Part shown: one piece after another, positions 7,826 through 14,925 of the stretch
Layout: every line of letters begins with the position of its first letter
How positions within the stretch are numbered: position 1 is the stretch's first letter
IMG/VR virus record: IMGVR_UViG_3300045944_000182
Location: 1 to 24,174 of that record
Source of the DNA: a virus
Length of the DNA stretch: 24,174 nt
Strand: one strand, 5' to 3'
Program-made: the position numbers and the translations under genes
Notes under the pieces: generated by a model
Told to the model about the DNA's origin: nothing
The model's input: only the letters and a program-made list of their open reading frames with translations
Databases searched by the model: none

Positions 7826-8818
7826 TTAGGTGACGGCCGCCTCGTTGACGAGGAGCTGGTCGGACAGCAGGATCGGGATATTGTCGAATGAGAGCTTGCG
7901 CTTACTCTCCTCGCCGCCCGGCGTCAGGTACACGTTCGGCCGATTCATGCACTGGATCCGCAGCATGGTCCGCAATGTGCGGTTCATGTAGAAGGCAAAC
8001 TTGGCGTCGCTGACGGACGGCGGCTTGTCGACCGCGACCGCCATCAGCTCGAGCAGATCCGCCGCCGAGGTCTCGGCCACCAGGTTCGAGACGTCGATGT
8101 TGGCAATGCGGACCGCGTAGCGCCAGTCGCGCACGCACAGGCCCGGCTTCTGCTGATACCAGTCCATCCAGGCGCGGAACCGGCGCGGCGGGGTGTTGGA
8201 GTCGAACGCATCCTGCAGGCCGAGATCCTCGTGGGTCAGGCCCGCCTTGGAGCCCTTGGGATAGATGCCATAGCAGCCGTTCTCGCCCCAGCCGATCAGC
8301 CAGATCGAGGTGTTGTCGCTTCCGGTGCCGCCGGCGTCGATCACGTTCTCGGCGTTGGCCGGTCCGGAATTGTCCGAATAGCGCGGCGCAAACCCGGTGA
8401 ACTGCTCGGGATCGAGCCCGGCGTTGCCGTACCAGAAGGTGCGCGCCAGCGTCTGCGCGTGCGACTCCATGAACGGTGCGCTCTCCGAAGCGCGGAACGC
8501 GGCGGTGTTGCCGTTGAGTTCGGCCACGTCCTTGTCGATCTGGCAGCGCGCCTCCATGATCGAGGTACCCTCGTCGACCTGCACGGTGGTCGACTTCGAC
8601 GGCAGGACGCCCTGGTTGAGCAGGCGGAAATAGATTTCCGGCAGGCCCGAGCGGATGGTGACGCGGTGCCCGGTCGGCAGGTTGCCTTCCTGCCAGGCCG
8701 CGCTCGCCAGCAGCTCGTTCTTCTGCGCGAGGATCTCCGCGATGGCGTCAATGGCACCGTTGGGATCCATGCGCTTCGCATGATCGGCAAGGGTAACAGC
8801 GGTTCCGATGGTAGCCAT
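7826..8818 (-). CDS. Major capsid protein (BPP-1 Bbp17-like)
   Basis: 330 aa, beginning MATIGTAVTLADHAKRMDPNGAIDAIAEILAQKNELL. Later come EGNLPTGHRVTIRSGLPEIYFRLLNQG and a long C-terminal domain with WMDWYQQKPGLCVRDWRYAVRIANI and FAFYMNRTLRTMLRIQ. These segments are typical of the major capsid proteins of BPP-1-like podoviruses, which use a variant HK97 fold. The length fits that family. The start was set at the ATG at 8816-8818; a TTG two codons upstream overlaps the scaffold stop and is less likely. It lies between scaffold and cement genes, the expected order. Confidence 0.9.
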   Translation of the reverse strand: MATIGTAVTLADHAKRMDPNGAIDAIAEILAQKNELLASAAWQEGNLPTGHRVTIRSGLPEIYFRLLNQGVLPSKSTTVQVDEGTSIMEARCQIDKDVAELNGNTAAFRASESAPFMESHAQTLARTFWYGNAGLDPEQFTGFAPRYSDNSGPANAENVIDAGGTGSDNTSIWLIGWGENGCYGIYPKGSKAGLTHEDLGLQDAFDSNTPPRRFRAWMDWYQQKPGLCVRDWRYAVRIANIDVSNLVAETSAADLLELMAVAVDKPPSVSDAKFAFYMNRTLRTMLRIQCMNRPNVYLTPGGEESKRKLSFDNIPILLSDQLLVNEAAVT

Positions 8819-8820
8819 GT

Positions 8821-9606
8821 TCAACTAGCCTTTGCTTGCTGCGGATTGGAGAAGCCGTTCGGCCACATTTTCTCGGCGAATGTTTTTTCCGGCTGCGTCG
8901 GTTGTGGCGCGGTGTTGTCGACGCGCAGCGGCATGCTGCTGGAATTGAGCGCCTTGACGATCTTCTCGATCGTGCGGGTGCCGGCCTCGGTCGCGAACAT
9001 CAGGTTGAGCTCGGCCTGTTCGTCGGCGGCAAAATGGGAGTTGAGGAAGCTCTTGAGCGGGGCGTGGCGGGCTTCGACGGCGGGCGCCCCGCCCATCTTC
9101 TGCACTTCGCTCGCCACCATGGCCTGGTGCTCGGCCTGCGCTGCGGCGAGCACGCCGGTCTGATATTGGGTGTAGACGCCGAGCAGCTCGGAGAAGGTCT
9201 GGCGGTCGAGCCCGTTCTTGTGCGCCACGGCACGCGCGGCAGCGATTGCCTTGTCGTCGAACTTGAAATTGTCCGGCAGCTTCATGCCCTCGGGCAGCTT
9301 GGTCTCGTATTCCTCGGGCTTGCCCGGCAGCGCCTTGGCGCGCTCGGTCTGTTTTACGAACGCGGCGTCGCGCTCGATGAAGGCGGTCGAAAGCTTGTCG
9401 ATGTCGAGCGCGTTCTTGCCCTGATCCCAGAACGCGGCGAGCGGTCCGGCCGGTGCCGCAGGAGCCGCCGCCCCGGCAGATGGCGGCTGTGTCGTCAACG
9501 GGGTTGCTGCTTGTGCAGTCCCAGGTGCCGGGGGCGGCGGCGTAGTCCCGGTTCCGCCAGGGGTGGCCGGCGGAGCGGGAGTTCCGAGAGGAGGTAGATC
9601 AGCCAT
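8821..9606 (-). CDS. Scaffolding-like protein
   Basis: 261 aa. The N-terminal 55 residues are almost all Pro/Ala/Thr/Gly. The rest is acidic and helical (AFWDQGKNALDIDKLSTAFIERDAAF, LPDNFKFDDKAIAAARAVAHKNGL, FSELLGVYTQYQTGVLAAAQAEH). The C-terminus (KTFAEKMWPNGFSNPQQ) is a short amphipathic end of the kind that contacts capsid protein. Position immediately upstream of the major capsid gene and this composition fit an internal scaffold. The ATG at 9604-9606 was preferred to a TTG three codons earlier. The 45-bp gap before it shows only a weak SD. Scaffold role is inference from context and composition. Confidence 0.78.
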   Translation of the reverse strand: MADLPPLGTPAPPATPGGTGTTPPPPAPGTAQAATPLTTQPPSAGAAAPAAPAGPLAAFWDQGKNALDIDKLSTAFIERDAAFVKQTERAKALPGKPEEYETKLPEGMKLPDNFKFDDKAIAAARAVAHKNGLDRQTFSELLGVYTQYQTGVLAAAQAEHQAMVASEVQKMGGAPAVEARHAPLKSFLNSHFAADEQAELNLMFATEAGTRTIEKIVKALNSSSMPLRVDNTAPQPTQPEKTFAEKMWPNGFSNPQQAKAS

Positions 9607-9651
9607 GCGCCGCAAAACTGCCGCGCGGGAGGAATGTCGGGCAACGCACTA

Positions 9652-9927
9652 TTACCGCATCGGCAGCTTCAGACCCTTGGCGGTGAGGCGCTCGATCTGC
9701 AGGATCAGCGAACGCTGGGCGTCCTGCACGCGCAGCACCGCCTCGGGCGCGGTTGGAGCTGCGGTCTGTTCGATCAGCAGCTTGTGGTACTTGGCGAGCA
9801 GCTCCTGGCCCGGCCCGGCGCCGAACACCGCCGCATGCAGGCTCGCCCATTCGTCGGCGGCGGCCTCGGCCGCAAGCCGCTTCTCGGTGTCGGCGATCGT
9901 CTCCGGATTCCAGCCGCGCGGCGCCAT
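9652..9927 (-). CDS. Bbp19-like small phage protein
   Basis: 91 aa. The segment EWASLHAAVFGAGPGQELLAKYHKLLIEQ resembles the Bbp19 family (a short FGTPxGRxxLxxL-type domain) found between portal and capsid genes of BPP-1-like phages. The C-terminal half is a helix ending RLTAKGLKLPMR. The ATG at 9925-9927 overlaps the portal stop (TGATG), so translation is probably coupled. A GTG one codon earlier is possible. The function of Bbp19 is not well established; a head-assembly role is inferred from position. Confidence 0.75.
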   Translation of the reverse strand: MAPRGWNPETIADTEKRLAAEAAADEWASLHAAVFGAGPGQELLAKYHKLLIEQTAAPTAPEAVLRVQDAQRSLILQIERLTAKGLKLPMR

Positions 9928-11549
9928 CACGGCACCGGCTGCGGAGCTTCCGCAGGGATGCCGCCGCCGCCCGTGGTCTGCTGGATCAGCGGCGCGAACT
10001 GCGCCATCGCCGCCTGGATCTCGGCGGTGCCGTTGGCGAGATAGGCGGGCACGCCGAGCTTGTCGGCGAGATAGGTCGAGACCTCGGCGGGCTTGGAGAT
10101 CACCAAGACGGTCTGCGGCCCGTAGATCCCGGCCATGCTTTCAAGCCAGCGCTGGACGCGGACCACTTCCTCCTGCTCCTGCGCGCGCAACAGCGGAGAC
10201 ACCGGCTCGAGCGCGATCTCGGCGCCGTTGAGCTCGATCTTGGGCAGCACGCCGCGGCGGTTGAGCAGGTAGGCGAAGCGCCGCACGATGGCGTACTGCA
10301 GCTCATGCACGAGGTTGGTGGCGGGCGTGCCCATGCGCCGGGCGCGTTCCGCTGCTTCGTCGGCCCACTGCGTCGCGGTCGGCGGCGTCTTGCCGGTCTG
10401 TTCCGGACGGTCCTGATAGTGCGCGCGCTTGATCTCGTGGACCAGATCCTCGCGCTTGGCGAACGAGACGTCGAACTGCGAGCGCGATTCGATGACCTGC
10501 GGCGCGTCGGAACCGACCGCGCGGGCAATCCACAGTCCGGGCTCGACGCCCTGTTCGAGGTTCATCACCCCGTCGTCCTCATACGAGCAGACCGGATCGA
10601 CCGCGCGGTCGACCGCGTTGAGTTCCTTCTCCTGCAGGTAGTTGAGCGTCTTGATCGCGGGCGTCACGAGATACGTCGGCCCGACGCCCCACGCGGTGGT
10701 GGAGTCGCGCAGCCAGCGCGCCACGATCATCTGGTTGGAGCCAAGCCCGGTGAAGTGCTCGGTGTGGGCCAGCCGTCCCGAGAGCATCACCACGTAGCAC
10801 CAGCGCTCGACGGCAGGCGTCGACCAGTCGCGATAGACGCCGTCGATCACGTCGTATTCGTCGACGTCGCCGACCTCGAGCTTGCCGGGCAGGGGAGCTT
10901 TTGCCATCGGCCACTGCACGCCGATCTCCTCGCCGCGCTTCTTCGGCCACTTGCGCCACATGCCGTCGATCTTGCCGTACAGCCCGCGATCGAGCAGCAG
11001 CTCGGTCGACGGGATCGCCTCGCAGTGGATCGGTTCGGCGATGTTGATGTCGTTGATGGAGAGCGCCATCGTCCCGGCGCCGAGGTCGTGGTAGCCCTCC
11101 TGCAGCGCCTGGTAGAGATTGGAGCGGCGCATTTCCGAAAACAAAATGTCGTCGTACTGCTTGAGCGCGTCCTTGATGATGCCCATGTCGCCGGCATCGA
11201 GCTTCTTGACCGGCTTGCTCTCCACCCAGCTCGACTTCATCGGCGTGAAGGTGTTCTGCATGTCGGCGGCGAAGTCCTCGAGCACCGTCATCGCGGTGGT
11301 GTCGAAGATCTCGTCGTCCTGCGAGCCGCTCGGCTGGTTGGCGTCGAACTTGTGCCGCCACGGCATGGCGTACTTGTTGATGTCGGAGATCCGTCCCTTG
11401 TGGCGGTTGCGGTCGGTCTCGGCGCGCTGGATCCGGACCTGGCACTGCCGCACCAGCTCGCGCTCCTCGGCGGTCTCCGTCCCCATCACGCCGCGCGCCT
11501 GCTTTCGCAGGCTGACGACGTTGTTGCCGGCGCTGCCGTATTCAGCCAT
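9927..11549 (-). CDS. Portal protein (podovirus head-tail connector)
   Basis: 540 aa, matching the T7/BPP-1 head-tail connector family in size and pattern. The N-terminus has RIQRAETDRNRHKGRISDINKYAMPWR. A hallmark segment is FDTTAMTVLEDFAADMQNTFTPMKSSWVE (about 81-109). Later come HDLGAGTMALSI, WRKWPKKRGEE, and a C-terminal helical region (WADEAAERARRMGTPATNLVHELQYAIVRRFAYLLNRRGVLP). Twelve copies of such proteins normally form the ring through which DNA enters and leaves the capsid. The C-terminus is Gly/Pro-rich. The gene starts 1 bp after the 78-aa gene and overlaps the Bbp19-like gene by 1 bp. Confidence 0.9.
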   Translation of the reverse strand: MAEYGSAGNNVVSLRKQARGVMGTETAEERELVRQCQVRIQRAETDRNRHKGRISDINKYAMPWRHKFDANQPSGSQDDEIFDTTAMTVLEDFAADMQNTFTPMKSSWVESKPVKKLDAGDMGIIKDALKQYDDILFSEMRRSNLYQALQEGYHDLGAGTMALSINDINIAEPIHCEAIPSTELLLDRGLYGKIDGMWRKWPKKRGEEIGVQWPMAKAPLPGKLEVGDVDEYDVIDGVYRDWSTPAVERWCYVVMLSGRLAHTEHFTGLGSNQMIVARWLRDSTTAWGVGPTYLVTPAIKTLNYLQEKELNAVDRAVDPVCSYEDDGVMNLEQGVEPGLWIARAVGSDAPQVIESRSQFDVSFAKREDLVHEIKRAHYQDRPEQTGKTPPTATQWADEAAERARRMGTPATNLVHELQYAIVRRFAYLLNRRGVLPKIELNGAEIALEPVSPLLRAQEQEEVVRVQRWLESMAGIYGPQTVLVISKPAEVSTYLADKLGVPAYLANGTAEIQAAMAQFAPLIQQTTGGGGIPAEAPQPVP

Positions 11550-11550
11550 G

Positions 11551-11787
11551 TCAGCCAGACCCGAGCCGCGTCACCAGCCCGCCGACGTCGAGGCCGAGCA
11601 GCGACCGCAAGCCCAGGCCGCGCCGCCGTGCGGTCTGCTGCGACAAGCCGAGCTGCACCTCGCGGCGGCGGGTGTCCTCGGCGCGCTGGCGGTCCTCCTC
11701 GACGCGCCGCGAGGCTTCCGCCGCCTGCTGCTGCTGCATCACCTGGTTCCAGTCGGTGCCGCCGCCGCCGCCGAATATCCCGCCCAC
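11551..11787 (-). CDS. Small Gly-rich/charged phage protein (78 aa)
   Basis: 78 aa, beginning MGGIFGGGGGTDWNQVMQQQQAAEASRRVEEDRQRAED. A Gly-rich hydrophobic start is followed by a Gln/Glu/Arg-rich helix and a Leu/Gly-rich end (RSLLGLDVGGLVTRLGSG). The start is a GTG (11785-11787) with a strong SD, AAGGAG, 8 nt upstream. This SD and the first 49 bp lie inside the end of the preceding gene in another frame, an unusually long overlap for this operon. The GGIFGGGGG-type N-terminus occurs in small podovirus proteins encoded next to the portal, but I cannot give a function. Confidence 0.75.
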   Translation of the reverse strand: MGGIFGGGGGTDWNQVMQQQQAAEASRRVEEDRQRAEDTRRREVQLGLSQQTARRRGLGLRSLLGLDVGGLVTRLGSG

Positions 11788-12215
11788 GGTTCGGTCTCCT
11801 TTGGAATTGGCACCACCTCGGCGCCGTGCCGGACAAGGTGGCGATAGAGTTGGCGGGGCAGCAACGCACTAGGGGCATGGATGCCGAGCAGCGCCTTGAC
11901 CGCGCCCGTGCAGCTCGCCACCACCGGGCAGTAATAGCGCCGCCGTCTGGAATGCACGCGGAGCACGCCGCCCGCCTGGTCGAGCCAGTGCCCGAGCAGC
12001 ACGTCGGCCTCGACCCCCTCCAGCACGAAGATCCCGGTCGCGGTGGTGGACGGGTCGAAGAACACCCAGCGCTCGGCCGCCGAGAAATAGCCCGCCGCCG
12101 AGACGTGCCGGAAGCCCGGCGGGAGCGCATATTCCATTAGGCGGTATGGCGTGCGATGCCGGAAAAAGACGAGCCACGGCCGCTCGATCTGGAAGTAATG
12201 CTGGTTGATCACCAT
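11739..12215 (-). CDS. Hypothetical phage protein between terminase and portal (158 aa)
   Basis: 158 aa, beginning MVINQHYFQIERPWLVFFRHRTPYRLMEYALPPGFRHVSAAG. A central segment (FVLEGVEADVLLGHWLDQAGGVLRV) is followed by SRRRRYYCPVVASCTGAVKALLGI and a Leu/Arg-rich helix. The start was set at the ATG at 12213-12215, overlapping the terminase end by 7 bp. Proteins of this type lie between terminase and portal genes in many phages of Proteobacteria and remain unassigned. The Cys pair (YYCPVVASC) resembles the catalytic region of NlpC/P60-like or papain-like thiol proteins, but without a clear His/Asp this is not enough to claim an enzyme. The last 49 bp overlap the next gene. Confidence 0.78.
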   Translation of the reverse strand: MVINQHYFQIERPWLVFFRHRTPYRLMEYALPPGFRHVSAAGYFSAAERWVFFDPSTTATGIFVLEGVEADVLLGHWLDQAGGVLRVHSRRRRYYCPVVASCTGAVKALLGIHAPSALLPRQLYRHLVRHGAEVVPIPKETEPWAGYSAAAAAPTGTR

Positions 12216-13711
12216 CCCCGCACCGCCGGGCGCCGCGTCTCCTTCCACGGGTTGAACGGCCGCTTGGTCTGCACCGGCCTGGCCGGTTCGGCGGATCCGC
12301 GCAGCAGCACGCGGCCCTCGCCGCCGCCCAGCAGCAGGTAGCCGCAGGCATCAGCCGGGTCGCTATAGTGGTCCTTCTCAGCTTCATCGGCGTAGCGCTC
12401 GCCCATCACCTTGAGCCGCCGGAACCGCCAGCCGCCGTCCAGCGCCGCGATCAGCATCGCGCACGACGGCGACACCGAAAACGCCGGGCGCCCCTCGGTC
12501 ATCCGCGTCACCACCGCCTCCATCGCCTGCAGCCGCACCGTGAACAGAATGCTCGGCGCCTCGAGGATCGGCAGGCGGTGCTTGCGGAAGATCTGGAACG
12601 GGGTCTGCTGGTCGTTCTGGCCCGGATAGTCGCCGGACGGGTCGCCCCAGATCTTGAACTGGAAGCCGGGGAACTTCTGCGCGATCTCGTTCTTCAGCCG
12701 CGGCGCGAACTGGTCCGCCCCCATGTCGCGCGAAATGAGTTCGTGGATGATGGTCCAGGCGCCGCGCACGTACTGGCCGAAGATGGCGCACGGCCGCCGG
12801 CCGAAATCGCAGCCGATCAGGATGTCGACGCCCGGCATCGGCTCGATCGGCTTTGCCGCCACATGGGCCTTCCTGTTGAAGTCGCGCAGCACCGGCTTGC
12901 CGTCGCGCCGCGCCGACACGCGGTTCAGGACGTTGGCGTCGATCCACGCCTTGGTCTTGCCCTGCGTGGCGTTGAGGTAATACTGCGGCCCGCCCGGCAG
13001 GAACTTGAGGTTCTCGGCCTCCGGGTTCGGCTCGTAGCGCACATCCTCGCCGTCTTTTAATTCGATCAGCCCCGGCGGCTGCACGTAGAACTCCCAGTTC
13101 TCCGGCTGCTTGTGCGCCCGCCGCTGGTCCTCGGAGAACCAGTCCGGCACCGCCACATCCTTGCGCATGATCGGCACCCAATGGTGCTCGTCCGGCGCGT
13201 TCATGTCGGCGATCACCTGCGGCATCACCGCGCCGCCGTCGATCGCCCGCGGATACCTGCCGACCCGCGTCACCGCCTCGTCGAACAGCGGCCGGTCCAT
13301 GAACTGCAATTCGTTGAACCAGCAGATCGTGGTCTCCAATGACCGGAAGTAGTCGACCGAGCGATCGTCCTCCAGCGCGACGAAATGCACGTCGAACCGG
13401 ATGTTGCCGATCCGCATCTCGTGCAGCATGGGCTTCGACCAGTAGAAGCGTCCGAACTCGGCTTCCGGAAACCACTCCAGCCAGGTCTTGAGCGTGGTGT
13501 CCTCGAGCTTGTTGTAGGTGTCGCGGAACACGTGCGCGCGGCCGTACCGGCAGCCGTCGCTCCGCACCACCTGCTGCAGCGCCTTCATCCACAAATTCAT
13601 CGCGCAGGCCAGGGTCTTGCCCGACCCGATCGGCCCCTGGATGATCTTGACCAGCGCCGACGACGACATGAACGCGCGCAGCACCTCGCCGTCCGGCTTG
13701 AACTGCTTCAT
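12209..13711 (-). CDS. Terminase large subunit
   Basis: 500 aa DNA-packaging motor. The N-terminal ATPase has Walker A GPIGSGKT at 26-33 and a Walker-B-like ICWFNE at 129-134. The C-terminal nuclease domain shows the expected acidic positions: GCDFG (Asp302), WGDPSGD (Asp357/Asp361) and DPADACGYL (Asp454). In phages this protein cuts concatemeric DNA and pumps it through the portal. The ATG at 13709-13711 gives a start close to the ATPase domain, as expected. It lies after a 41-aa gene and before the 158-aa gene. The family is certain; the packaging type (cos or headful) cannot be told from this protein alone. Confidence 0.93.
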   Translation of the reverse strand: MKQFKPDGEVLRAFMSSSALVKIIQGPIGSGKTLACAMNLWMKALQQVVRSDGCRYGRAHVFRDTYNKLEDTTLKTWLEWFPEAEFGRFYWSKPMLHEMRIGNIRFDVHFVALEDDRSVDYFRSLETTICWFNELQFMDRPLFDEAVTRVGRYPRAIDGGAVMPQVIADMNAPDEHHWVPIMRKDVAVPDWFSEDQRRAHKQPENWEFYVQPPGLIELKDGEDVRYEPNPEAENLKFLPGGPQYYLNATQGKTKAWIDANVLNRVSARRDGKPVLRDFNRKAHVAAKPIEPMPGVDILIGCDFGRRPCAIFGQYVRGAWTIIHELISRDMGADQFAPRLKNEIAQKFPGFQFKIWGDPSGDYPGQNDQQTPFQIFRKHRLPILEAPSILFTVRLQAMEAVVTRMTEGRPAFSVSPSCAMLIAALDGGWRFRRLKVMGERYADEAEKDHYSDPADACGYLLLGGGEGRVLLRGSAEPARPVQTKRPFNPWKETRRPAVRGW

Positions 13712-13720
13712 GTGAAACGC

Positions 13721-13846
13721 TTAACGGCGGCGCCGCCGCGGCGACCGCTTGAAACCCGACGTCGCATAATACGCCCGCACCTGACGCGCGGTGTACTTCT
13801 TCCCCGACGCCGAACGGTACGACCGCCCCACCTTGCGAAATGGCAT
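13721..13846 (-). CDS. Tiny basic protein (41 aa) upstream of terminase
   Basis: 41 aa, beginning MPFRKVGRSYRSASGKKYTARQVRAYYATSG and ending with an Arg-rich tail of five consecutive arginines. The ATG (13844-13846) is preceded by GGGAGA with an 8-nt spacer, and the gene fits into the 154-bp gap between the terminase and the 56-aa gene. Net charge is strongly positive and there is no membrane segment, so nucleic-acid binding is likely. Possible roles are a packaging accessory or a minor DNA-binding protein; neither is shown by the sequence. Evidence for coding is the SD, the snug fit and the composition. Confidence 0.6.
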   Translation of the reverse strand: MPFRKVGRSYRSASGKKYTARQVRAYYATSGFKRSPRRRRR

Positions 13847-13865
13847 CTGATCCGTCTCCCTATCG

Positions 13866-14036
13866 TCAAGCCGCCGGATCCTCGGCCGGCCCATCGACCA
13901 GAACCACCGGCAGCTCCACCGTCACCTCCCACAGCCGGTCGCCGAATGCCTGCCACAGCCGCCGCCGCCGGATCTCCTGCGAGCGCCAACCGTCGCTGTC
14001 GCGAAACACCACCGGCAACTCGACCAGCTCGCCCAT
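13866..14036 (-). CDS. Hypothetical small phage protein (56 aa)
   Basis: 56 aa, beginning MGELVELPVVFRDSDGWRSQEIRRRRLWQAFGDRLWEVTVELPVVLVDG. The sequence shows a repeated ELPVV strand at both ends and a basic helix between. The start was chosen at the ATG at 14034-14036, one base after the upstream stop; the frame stays open further upstream but that part overlaps the preceding gene and is very Arg/Trp-rich, as expected for antisense or out-of-frame sequence. The end lies 19 bp before the 41-aa gene. Function unknown. Confidence 0.62.
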   Translation of the reverse strand: MGELVELPVVFRDSDGWRSQEIRRRRLWQAFGDRLWEVTVELPVVLVDGPAEDPAA

Positions 14037-14037
14037 C

Positions 14038-14451
14038 TCACTTGCCGCCCTTGAGCCGCGACGAAAGCCCGCGCTGCACCACCCGCTCGACCCCAACCTT
14101 GGAACGAATCGCCAACATCCGCTCCACCCGGCTGACCAGATCAATCTCGCTCGCCGCCTGCGGCGCCATCCGCGACGGCCACGCCCGGATGTACGGAACC
14201 ACCAGCGCCGGCTCCACCGCACCCGCAGCCGGCCGCTTCACCGCCGCAGGCTCCGTCAACTCAACCGGATACTCGTCGCTAGGAACCTCCGGGATCAAAT
14301 ACGCATCCGCCGAACGCGCCGGCGCAACACCCTCGGCAAACTCCTGCAGCCCCTTCTTCTTGCCCTTGCGCCCGGCCTTCCTCGGCTTCCGCACCACAGC
14401 CTTCGCCTTCTTCGCCGCCTTCACCGCCGCCAACTTCTTCCGCTTGCCCAT
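14038..14451 (-). CDS. Basic N-terminus phage protein, possible packaging accessory (137 aa)
   Basis: 137 aa. The first 36 residues are extremely basic (MGKRKKLAAVKAAKKAKAVVRKPRK, then AGRKGKKKG). A middle region follows with DAYLIPEVPSDEYPVELTEP, and the C-terminus is helical (ASEIDLVSRVERMLAIRSKVGVERVVQRGL). The ATG at 14449-14451 has an excellent SD (GGAGGT, 6 nt upstream). A Lys-rich histone-like tail suggests DNA binding. Position just before the large terminase makes a packaging accessory possible, but a more terminase-like HTH protein is encoded upstream at 14926-15366. I do not recognise the family. Confidence 0.75.
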   Translation of the reverse strand: MGKRKKLAAVKAAKKAKAVVRKPRKAGRKGKKKGLQEFAEGVAPARSADAYLIPEVPSDEYPVELTEPAAVKRPAAGAVEPALVVPYIRAWPSRMAPQAASEIDLVSRVERMLAIRSKVGVERVVQRGLSSRLKGGK

Positions 14452-14464
14452 CACCAGACCTCCG

Positions 14465-14566
14465 TCACATCCGCCGCACCGCCAGCCGCCAATGCAAATT
14501 CATCCGGCACGCACACGCCCGCCAACCCATCGGCAAATTCGCCCGCCAGTACGTGAACTCAACCAT
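14465..14566 (-). CDS. Tiny Trp/Arg-rich peptide (33 aa)
   Basis: A 33-aa frame, MVEFTYWRANLPMGWRACAC followed by RMNLHWRLAVRRM. Support is a strong SD (AGAGGTG, 7 nt before the ATG at 14564-14566), the position just upstream of the SD of the 137-aa gene, and an end only 13 bp before that gene. It is the first frame after the 359-bp non-coding stretch. It could be a leader peptide for the downstream operon or a small functional protein; composition (two Cys, three Trp, six Arg) gives no family. Confidence 0.5.
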   Translation of the reverse strand: MVEFTYWRANLPMGWRACACRMNLHWRLAVRRM

Positions 14567-14775
14567 CGCAACACACCTCTCAACAACAAACACCAAACCC
14601 GCGGCCACGAAAGCAAACGGCCTTCCGAGGAAGAAAGTAAAACTCTCCCCAACGCCGCCAGAACCCAATTAACCCAACTCACAACCAACCAAACCAACGC
14701 ACCAAAAAACCAGCGACGTTTTCAGACAAAAAAATTCAAAACCAAAAAACAAAATGAAGGGGCAGATATTTTAGA

Positions 14776-14817
14776 GGGGCAAACGGGGGACCGACCGCGC
14801 GGCGCCGTTTTTGCCCC
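14776..14817. repeat. Inverted repeat GGGGCAAA ... TTTGCCCC
   Basis: Perfect 8-bp arms at 14776-14783 and 14810-14817 enclose a 26-nt GC-rich segment that itself contains GGCGCC and GCGCGG. A further GGGGCA lies at 14759-14764. No T-run directly follows the stem on the minus strand for about 15 nt, so a simple intrinsic terminator is not clear. The minus strand becomes T-rich beyond 14757. Confidence 0.55.
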
Positions 14818-14882
14818 CCGCCGGTCCGCCCACCAGGTTCTCGGCGATCGCGTGTGCCGTCCGATCTCGTTTGCGTATGGTG

Positions 14883-14901
14883 CGCTAATGGTTCATTAGC
14901 G
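14883..14901. repeat. Perfect inverted repeat CGCTAATG-gtt-CATTAGCG
   Basis: Eight-bp perfect arms with a 3-nt loop, 25 bp after the stop of the small-terminase-like gene. There is no T tract on either side, so a protein-binding site (terminase or a regulator) or an mRNA 3' stem are the main options. Confidence 0.65.
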
Positions 14902-14925
14902 ACGCAGGCGATTAACCCGTTGTTT

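Larger units (their letters stand above)
14567..14925. other. Non-coding region between small terminase and the rest of the late operon
   Basis: No convincing gene in 359 bp. The part at 14570-14760 is poor in G on the plus strand (runs such as caaccaaccaaaccaacgc and many A runs), so a minus-strand transcript would have a long, unstructured G/U-rich leader. At 14759-14819 there is a direct repeat GGGGCA (14759-14764, 14776-14781) and an inverted pair GGGGCAAA/TTTGCCCC (14776-14783/14810-14817) around a GC-rich centre. At 14883-14901 there is a perfect 8-bp inverted repeat. Location next to the terminase genes makes it a candidate packaging (cos/pac) site or late leader; neither is proven. 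Confidence 0.7.

Noticed and set aside
11937-11990. NlpC/P60-like or papain-like peptidase in the 158-aa protein
   Set aside because: A Cys in YYCPVVASC is suggestive, but the following His and polar residue of such enzymes could not be placed with confidence.
9753-12140. 795-aa open frame on the plus strand
   Set aside because: It is antisense to portal and neighbours in GC-rich DNA, is rich in Arg/His/Ala/Leu without motifs, and spans several well-supported minus-strand genes.
13385-14899. 504-aa open frame on the plus strand
   Set aside because: Antisense to terminase and small late genes, with Pro/Arg/His-rich low-complexity sequence; a shadow of high GC and of the A/C-rich non-coding stretch.
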